Assembly: GCA_002399435.1 (NCBI GenBank)
Contig: DHDO01000071.1
Coordinates: 1-9,114, forward strand
Source: Firmicutes bacterium UBA4874
GTDB taxonomy: Bacteria > Bacillota > Clostridia > Caldicoprobacterales > DTU083
Reading direction: 5' to 3'
Length of the DNA: 9,114 nucleotides
The notes under the pieces are model-generated. The model had not been told where the DNA came from, made no database searches, and saw only the letters and a program-made list of their open reading frames with translations. This document shows, one piece after another, positions 6,271-9,114 of this stretch; position 1 is the stretch's first letter; every line of letters starts with the position of its first letter. The position numbers were made by a program, and so were the translations under genes.

Positions 6271-6783
6271 CTAACTGTCTCGTTTGGATAGCTCGCCCCG
6301 CATTGCGTTCTTTTTCTGAATGGATTCCAGAATTTTTTTTCTCCTCCGTATCCCGTCCAGATAGCTGACGCCGGATACGACCGGAAACATCAGGATAAAT
6401 ACAATGGCAATATAGGGCATGACATTCTCAAATGCCACAAACAGTTTGACATAGGGAATCAACCAGCATCGCAAAGCGATTTCAATTGGTTGATAGATCA
6501 ACGACCCAACATACAATAGAATGCCGGGAATGGATGCAATCAATCCGGAAAGAAAGCCTTTCGTCTTCCGGAATGTACCTCTCTTTAAATCATTTTGACC
6601 ATAATAGCTGGCATCCGCATAGATCACCACCCAGAATAGGAAGATAAAGAAGAGGCCCATGGCCCATTGGTAGATCTTGTTTTTTGGAAAAATACTGAAT
6701 AACAGCAGATAAAGAAACAATTGTATCACCGTCATCAACGCATGGGTGGCCAGCAGTTTCCGTCCGAATTTCCCGTATCCCAT
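6271..6783 (-). CDS. Uncharacterised four-helix membrane protein
   Basis: I do not recognise a named family. It has 170 residues with hydrophobic segments at about 11-32, 39-56, 77-98 and 122-141, an amphipathic stretch near 104-119, and a basic C-terminal tail (GIRRRKKILESIQKK) that by the positive-inside rule should be cytoplasmic. A short soluble loop after helix 2 reads YADASYYGQNDLKRG. No catalytic motif or signal peptide cleavage site is evident. The ATG (6781-6783) has GGGGAG 8 nt upstream. It is the last gene of the unit before the terminator at 6154-6181 and lies 108 bp after fau, so it may be co-transcribed with alr-fau or start from a weak promoter in that gap. It ends in TAG, but the frame stays open for 26 more codons through the tandem repeat. 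Real gene likely, function unknown. Confidence 0.75.
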   Translation of the reverse strand: MGYGKFGRKLLATHALMTVIQLFLYLLLFSIFPKNKIYQWAMGLFFIFLFWVVIYADASYYGQNDLKRGTFRKTKGFLSGLIASIPGILLYVGSLIYQPIEIALRCWLIPYVKLFVAFENVMPYIAIVFILMFPVVSGVSYLDGIRRRKKILESIQKKNAMRGELSKRDS

Positions 6784-6837
6784 ATAAGGTTCTCCCCTTT
6801 TTTCTTGTCTGTAAACAACAACTTTTCAATTCCATTC

Positions 6838-6866
6838 TATTTTACACGAAAACGGGACGGATTTCC
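6838..6866 (-). promoter_or_regulatory. Weak candidate promoter before the membrane protein gene
   Basis: In the 108-bp gap after fau the - strand has TGGAAA and, 17 nt on, TAAAAT (4/6 and 5/6 matches to -35 and -10). It could give the membrane-protein gene separate expression. There is no terminator in the gap, so readthrough from alr-fau is equally possible. Confidence 0.3.
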
Positions 6867-6891
6867 AGTGGTGATTGCTGCTGTTTTCCTG

Positions 6892-7461
6892 CTATTTCCT
6901 CCCGATCCGATCGGAATCCGTTATAATTCCATCCATTGGTACGTCAAATGGATCCGCCGGCAGTTGATCCACCAGTTGAAAGGCAAAACCAACCCCGATT
7001 TTCGCAGCGTCCCCGCGCATTTTCGGAAGAAAACGGTCATAATAACCGGCACCGTATCCCAATCGGTTGAAATGCCGGTCAAATGCCAGACCCGGGATGA
7101 CGGCCAGATCGATTTCCTCCACACGTATCTGCCTCTGCAAATGCTTTGGAGGTTCCGGAATTCCCCAATGGCCAGGCGTCAGCTCGTCAGGACTTTTTAT
7201 TTCGCAGGGCAGGATTTGTACTTCATTGGGTAAGCACACCGGCACAGCGACCCGTTTGCCTGCCTCCAGTGCCGTCCGGATCAGACCCATCGTATCTGCT
7301 TCACTGCGAAAACTTGCGTATGTCAGGATAATCGTTGCCTTTTGATACGCATCCAGAGCAGTCAGATGTCTTTCAATGGATTGACTCCTGGATTGCCTTT
7401 CCTTATCTGAAATCCGATTCCTTGCGAAAACCATGGCTCGCCTGATTTCCTGCTTGCTCAT
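6892..7461 (-). CDS. fau: 5-formyltetrahydrofolate cyclo-ligase (MTHFS)
   Basis: ATP-dependent conversion of 5-formyl-THF to 5,10-methenyl-THF, returning this stored or inhibitory folate to one-carbon metabolism in the cytosol. 189 residues, the normal length. It shows the N-terminal basic 'KQEIRRAM' helix expected for ATP binding, 'EADTMGLI', 'GKRVAVPVC', and the family signature at about 120-145, 'VIPGLAFDRHFNRLGYGAGYYDRFL' in sense: P-G-x-A-F-D, then G-Y-G-x-G-Y-Y-D-R. The ATG overlaps the alr stop as ATGA (7458-7461), which indicates translational coupling; a weak GGAAGG inside alr serves as ribosome site. The folate role has no obvious link to D-alanine, so the pairing is probably operonic convenience. 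Confidence 0.95.
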   Translation of the reverse strand: MSKQEIRRAMVFARNRISDKERQSRSQSIERHLTALDAYQKATIILTYASFRSEADTMGLIRTALEAGKRVAVPVCLPNEVQILPCEIKSPDELTPGHWGIPEPPKHLQRQIRVEEIDLAVIPGLAFDRHFNRLGYGAGYYDRFLPKMRGDAAKIGVGFAFQLVDQLPADPFDVPMDGIITDSDRIGRK

Positions 7462-8597
7462 TTCCTGCCTTCCTGAGAATGGATATAAAGTCTTGGCACT
7501 CTTTCACTGATGGAAGTCAGGATTTCATAGGAAATGGTTCCACATAAATCTGCCAGGTCATCCGCCGTAATGGCTTCTCCATCCTGTTCTCCAATAAGGA
7601 TGACCGGATCTCCTGTAACAACTCCCGGTATGTCGGTAATGTCCACCATGGTCTGATCCATACAGATCCGTCCAACCACCGGCGCCCGTTTTCCATGGAT
7701 CAGAACGCTTCCACGGTTGCTCAGCAGCCGGTTGTAGCCATCTGCATATCCCACCGGCAGGGTTGCAATTGTTCTTGTATCCTGCGCAACGTAAGTCCTT
7801 CCATAGCTGATGCTGCATCCCGCCTCCACCGTTTTCATATGGACGATCCGGGTTTCCCATTGTAATACGGGCAGAAGCCGGAACTTCTCCTTTCGTCCGT
7901 CAGCCGGAAATGGAGAGTAGCCATACATGCTGATCCCGCCTCTTACCAGATTGTAGTTGGCATCCGGAAACCGGAAAATCCCGGCGCTGTTGGAGGCATG
8001 AACCGTACGTGGAGGAAACCCGCTCTTTTGCAGGAACTGGATCATGAGACGAAACTTTTTGATTTGCTCCCGGGTAAAGGCAGGATCCTCTTCGTCAGCC
8101 GAAGCAAAATGGGTAAAGGCTCCTTCGACGGACAGATTCTTCATGCTTTTCATTTCGTCTGCCGCATCCTGCAGCTCCTTCCGGCTCCGAAAACCAATTC
8201 GGCCCATTCCGGTATCCAGCTTCAGATGGATCTTTGCTGTTTTCCCTGCTTTTTTTGCCGCCTGATTCAGAAAACGGGCTGTGGAAAGGGACGGTACTGC
8301 CTGGGTCAGCCCATATTGAAGAACCGTTGCGCATTGTTCTTTATCAATTTCCCCCAGGACCAGGATCGGTGTGGAAATCCCCGCTTCCCTTAATTCCGCT
8401 CCTTCTTCCGGCAGGGCAACGCCTAATTGGGAGGCACCGGCTGCAATGGCACCGGCTGCAATTTCCCTTGCACCATGGCCATAGGCGTTTGCCTTGACAA
8501 TCGCCATAAACTCGGTGTCCGGTGAAATCAGGGATCGCAGGCCCTGTATATTATGTTTCAGTCTCGACAGATCAATTCGTGCAATGGTTGGTCTCAT
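7458..8597 (-). CDS. alr: Alanine racemase (PLP-dependent)
   Basis: Interconverts L- and D-alanine, providing D-Ala for peptidoglycan (and, in spore formers, a modulator of germination). 379 residues, usual length. The PLP-binding lysine is K35 in 'AIVKANAYGHG'; the second catalytic residue is Y265 in 'SISYGRTY', the same number as in the Geobacillus enzyme. Also present are 'LKLDTGMGRIGF', 'VHASNSAG', 'LVRGGISMYGYSP', 'LPVGYADGY' and 'VGRICMDQTMVDIT'. All catalytic motifs are intact. The ATG at 8597 gives the standard N-terminus 'RPTIARIDLSRLKHNI', but AGGAGG (8611-8616) is 13 nt upstream, longer than the usual 5-10. First gene of the alr-fau unit, with a promoter at 8682-8710. Nothing shows whether it is the housekeeping or a sporulation-specific copy. 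Confidence 0.97.
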   Translation of the reverse strand: MRPTIARIDLSRLKHNIQGLRSLISPDTEFMAIVKANAYGHGAREIAAGAIAAGASQLGVALPEEGAELREAGISTPILVLGEIDKEQCATVLQYGLTQAVPSLSTARFLNQAAKKAGKTAKIHLKLDTGMGRIGFRSRKELQDAADEMKSMKNLSVEGAFTHFASADEEDPAFTREQIKKFRLMIQFLQKSGFPPRTVHASNSAGIFRFPDANYNLVRGGISMYGYSPFPADGRKEKFRLLPVLQWETRIVHMKTVEAGCSISYGRTYVAQDTRTIATLPVGYADGYNRLLSNRGSVLIHGKRAPVVGRICMDQTMVDITDIPGVVTGDPVILIGEQDGEAITADDLADLCGTISYEILTSISERVPRLYIHSQEGRK

Positions 8598-8617
8598 ATT
8601 ATTTCGTTTTCCTCCTA

Positions 8618-8662
8618 TAGGGCATACCCCATGGAGAAAGCTTTCCGAACTCCCCCATGACC
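8618..8662 (-). promoter_or_regulatory. Structured leader of alr (two hairpins before the ribosome site)
   Basis: The predicted alr leader (about 8675 to 8598) holds a 10-bp stem opening CATGGGGGAG and closing TTTCTCCATG on the - strand (three G-U pairs, 10-nt loop), then a short GGG/CCC stem with loop TATG, then the AGGAGG. It contains the perfect palindrome GAAAGCTTTC. It is not a known riboswitch class that I recognise. Confidence 0.35.
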
Positions 8663-8681
8663 CTAAGCTGATATTGTATTT

Positions 8682-8710
8682 ATTCTATACCATAATTTTC
8701 GCGAACTCAA
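8682..8710 (-). promoter_or_regulatory. Promoter of the alr operon
   Basis: The - strand has TTGAGT (8705-8710), a 17-nt spacer and TAGAAT (8682-8687), a good vegetative sigma-A type pair. The predicted start near 8675 leaves a leader of about 78 nt. Confidence 0.6.
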
Positions 8711-8723
8711 GATCAACGGACAT

Positions 8724-8795
8724 GGAAAGCAAGTGAAATGTAAAAGGAAATCAAGTACTAAAGGGAAAGCAAGTATTAAAGGAAAGAAGAAAAAA
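8724..8795. repeat. Imperfect direct repeats, about 17-22 nt, upstream of alr promoter
   Basis: On the + strand three degenerate units begin GGAAAGCAAGTGAAATG (8724), GGAAATCAAGTACTAAAG (8746) and GGAAAGCAAGTATTAAA (8764), with a truncated GGAAAGAAGAAA (8781). The shared core is GGAAAnCAAGTA. They lie between the DUF1540 terminator and the -35 box of alr and code for nothing. Confidence 0.7.
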
Positions 8796-8823
8796 GGAAG
8801 GGCGTGGCAAGCCATGTCCTTCC
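8790..8823 (-). terminator. Intrinsic terminator of the DUF1540 gene
   Basis: The - strand forms a 12-position stem, GGAAGGACATGG against CCACGCCCTTCC, with two mismatches and a CTTG loop, followed by TTTTTT (8790-8795). It starts 7 bases after the gene's stop codon. Confidence 0.8.
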
Positions 8824-8830
8824 CTGAAAC

Positions 8831-9004
8831 TTATTCCTGAATATAAGTGGAACAGTCTGTTTCTGTGGTGTTCTGTGCGTGTGGCGGCTGTATTTCGATT
8901 TCTGCTGCCTGGCAGTAATCTCCGGGTTTATGATAATAACAGGAGTTTACCACGCATTTGACGCCCTGCAGATGCTGCTCTGTTTTTTCCGATTTTCCAT
9001 ACAT
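8831..9004 (-). CDS. DUF1540 small cysteine protein
   Basis: 57 residues with the DUF1540 pattern: four cysteines C17-x4-C22-x8-C31-x19-C51 in 'VKCVVNSCYYH', 'DYCQA' and 'TDCSTY'. The Cys set suggests a small metal-binding or redox-stabilised fold, but the family has no established function; members are common, often in several copies, in clostridia and bacilli. The frame extends upstream to an ATG at 9106, giving a hydrophobic N-terminal stretch that looks like a membrane helix. I reject that start: the stretch contains a good promoter, and AGGAGG (9015-9020) lies 10 nt before ATG 9004, after which the protein matches the family directly. It is monocistronic, with its own promoter and terminator. 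Confidence 0.85.
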   Translation of the reverse strand: MYGKSEKTEQHLQGVKCVVNSCYYHKPGDYCQAAEIEIQPPHAQNTTETDCSTYIQE

Positions 9005-9071
9005 TTCTGTATCGCCTCCTCTTTTCGTCAGATATAGTATCCATTGTTTTGAGGCCAAATATGACAACAAT

Positions 9072-9100
9072 AATATGAAATATATGGAAAGCATTGTCAA
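9072..9100 (-). promoter_or_regulatory. Promoter of the DUF1540 gene
   Basis: The - strand has a perfect TTGACA (9095-9100), a 17-nt spacer and CATATT (9072-9077, 4/6). The predicted start near 9065 gives a leader of about 60 nt. Its position inside the apparent upstream extension of the reading frame supports the shorter protein. Confidence 0.55.
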
Positions 9101-9114
9101 ACGCATTTTACATT

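Noticed and set aside
6190..6273. Programmed stop-codon readthrough or pyrrolysine at the TAG of the membrane protein
   Set aside because: The downstream frame is short enough to be open by chance, there is no pyrrolysine machinery in the window and no recognised readthrough context. Kept only as a low-weight observation.
6721..7233. 170-codon + strand frame spanning the fau/membrane-protein junction
   Set aside because: Overlaps two better supported - strand genes and has a low-complexity, unfamilial sequence.
8598..8675. T-box or known riboswitch in the alr leader
   Set aside because: The leader is only about 78 nt and lacks the T-box sequence and any recognised aptamer core.

Overview
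The window reads as chromosome from a low-to-mid GC, Gram-positive, spore-forming type of anaerobe (Bacillota, class Clostridia). The signs are consensus AGGAGG ribosome sites before nearly every gene, TTG and GTG starts, short U-tailed intrinsic terminators, and a gene set typical of clostridia: a YlbF-family protein, a DUF1540 protein, an Eis-like GNAT, a DUF2156 protein and a cyanophycin pair. I cannot name a genus from the sequence alone.

Layout. One gene lies on the + strand: the 3' part of a YlbF-family gene (2-376). Everything else is on the - strand, so transcription runs right to left. In that order it is: a 57-residue DUF1540 Cys protein (9004-8831) with its own promoter and terminator; a 233-bp gap holding direct repeats, a promoter and a structured leader; then alr (alanine racemase), fau (5-formyltetrahydrofolate cyclo-ligase, overlapping alr by ATGA) and a four-helix membrane protein of unknown function, closed by a terminator at 6154-6181. 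Next comes a two-gene cyanophycin operon, cphB (cyanophycinase) then cphA (cyanophycin synthetase), closed by a strong terminator at 2555-2582. Last are a DUF2156 (LPG_synthase_C) protein with a promoter abutting that terminator, and an Eis-like GNAT whose 3' end overlaps the convergent ylbF-like gene by 20 bp.

How the genes work together. CphA uses ATP to polymerise Asp and Arg into the nitrogen reserve cyanophycin, and CphB cuts the polymer to beta-Asp-Arg dipeptides. Both enzymes appear intact, with ATP-grasp, Mur-ligase P-loop and catalytic Ser motifs all present. They are translationally coupled: the cphA ribosome site is also the last codons and stop of cphB. Outside cyanobacteria this is a storage system reported in some clostridia, where it has been linked to sporulation. 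Alr supplies D-Ala for peptidoglycan and Fau recycles 5-formyl-THF; their pairing is probably operonic convenience.

The least explained parts are a 13-nt tandem repeat directly behind the TAG stop of the membrane protein (in a frame that stays open to just before the terminator), a second repeat cluster upstream of the alr promoter, the alr leader hairpins with an unusually long ribosome-site spacing, and the unknown job of the DUF2156/Eis-like acyltransferase pair beside the cyanophycin operon. I see no CRISPR array, tRNA, rRNA, transposon or phage gene. No intergenic stretch exceeds 300 bp.
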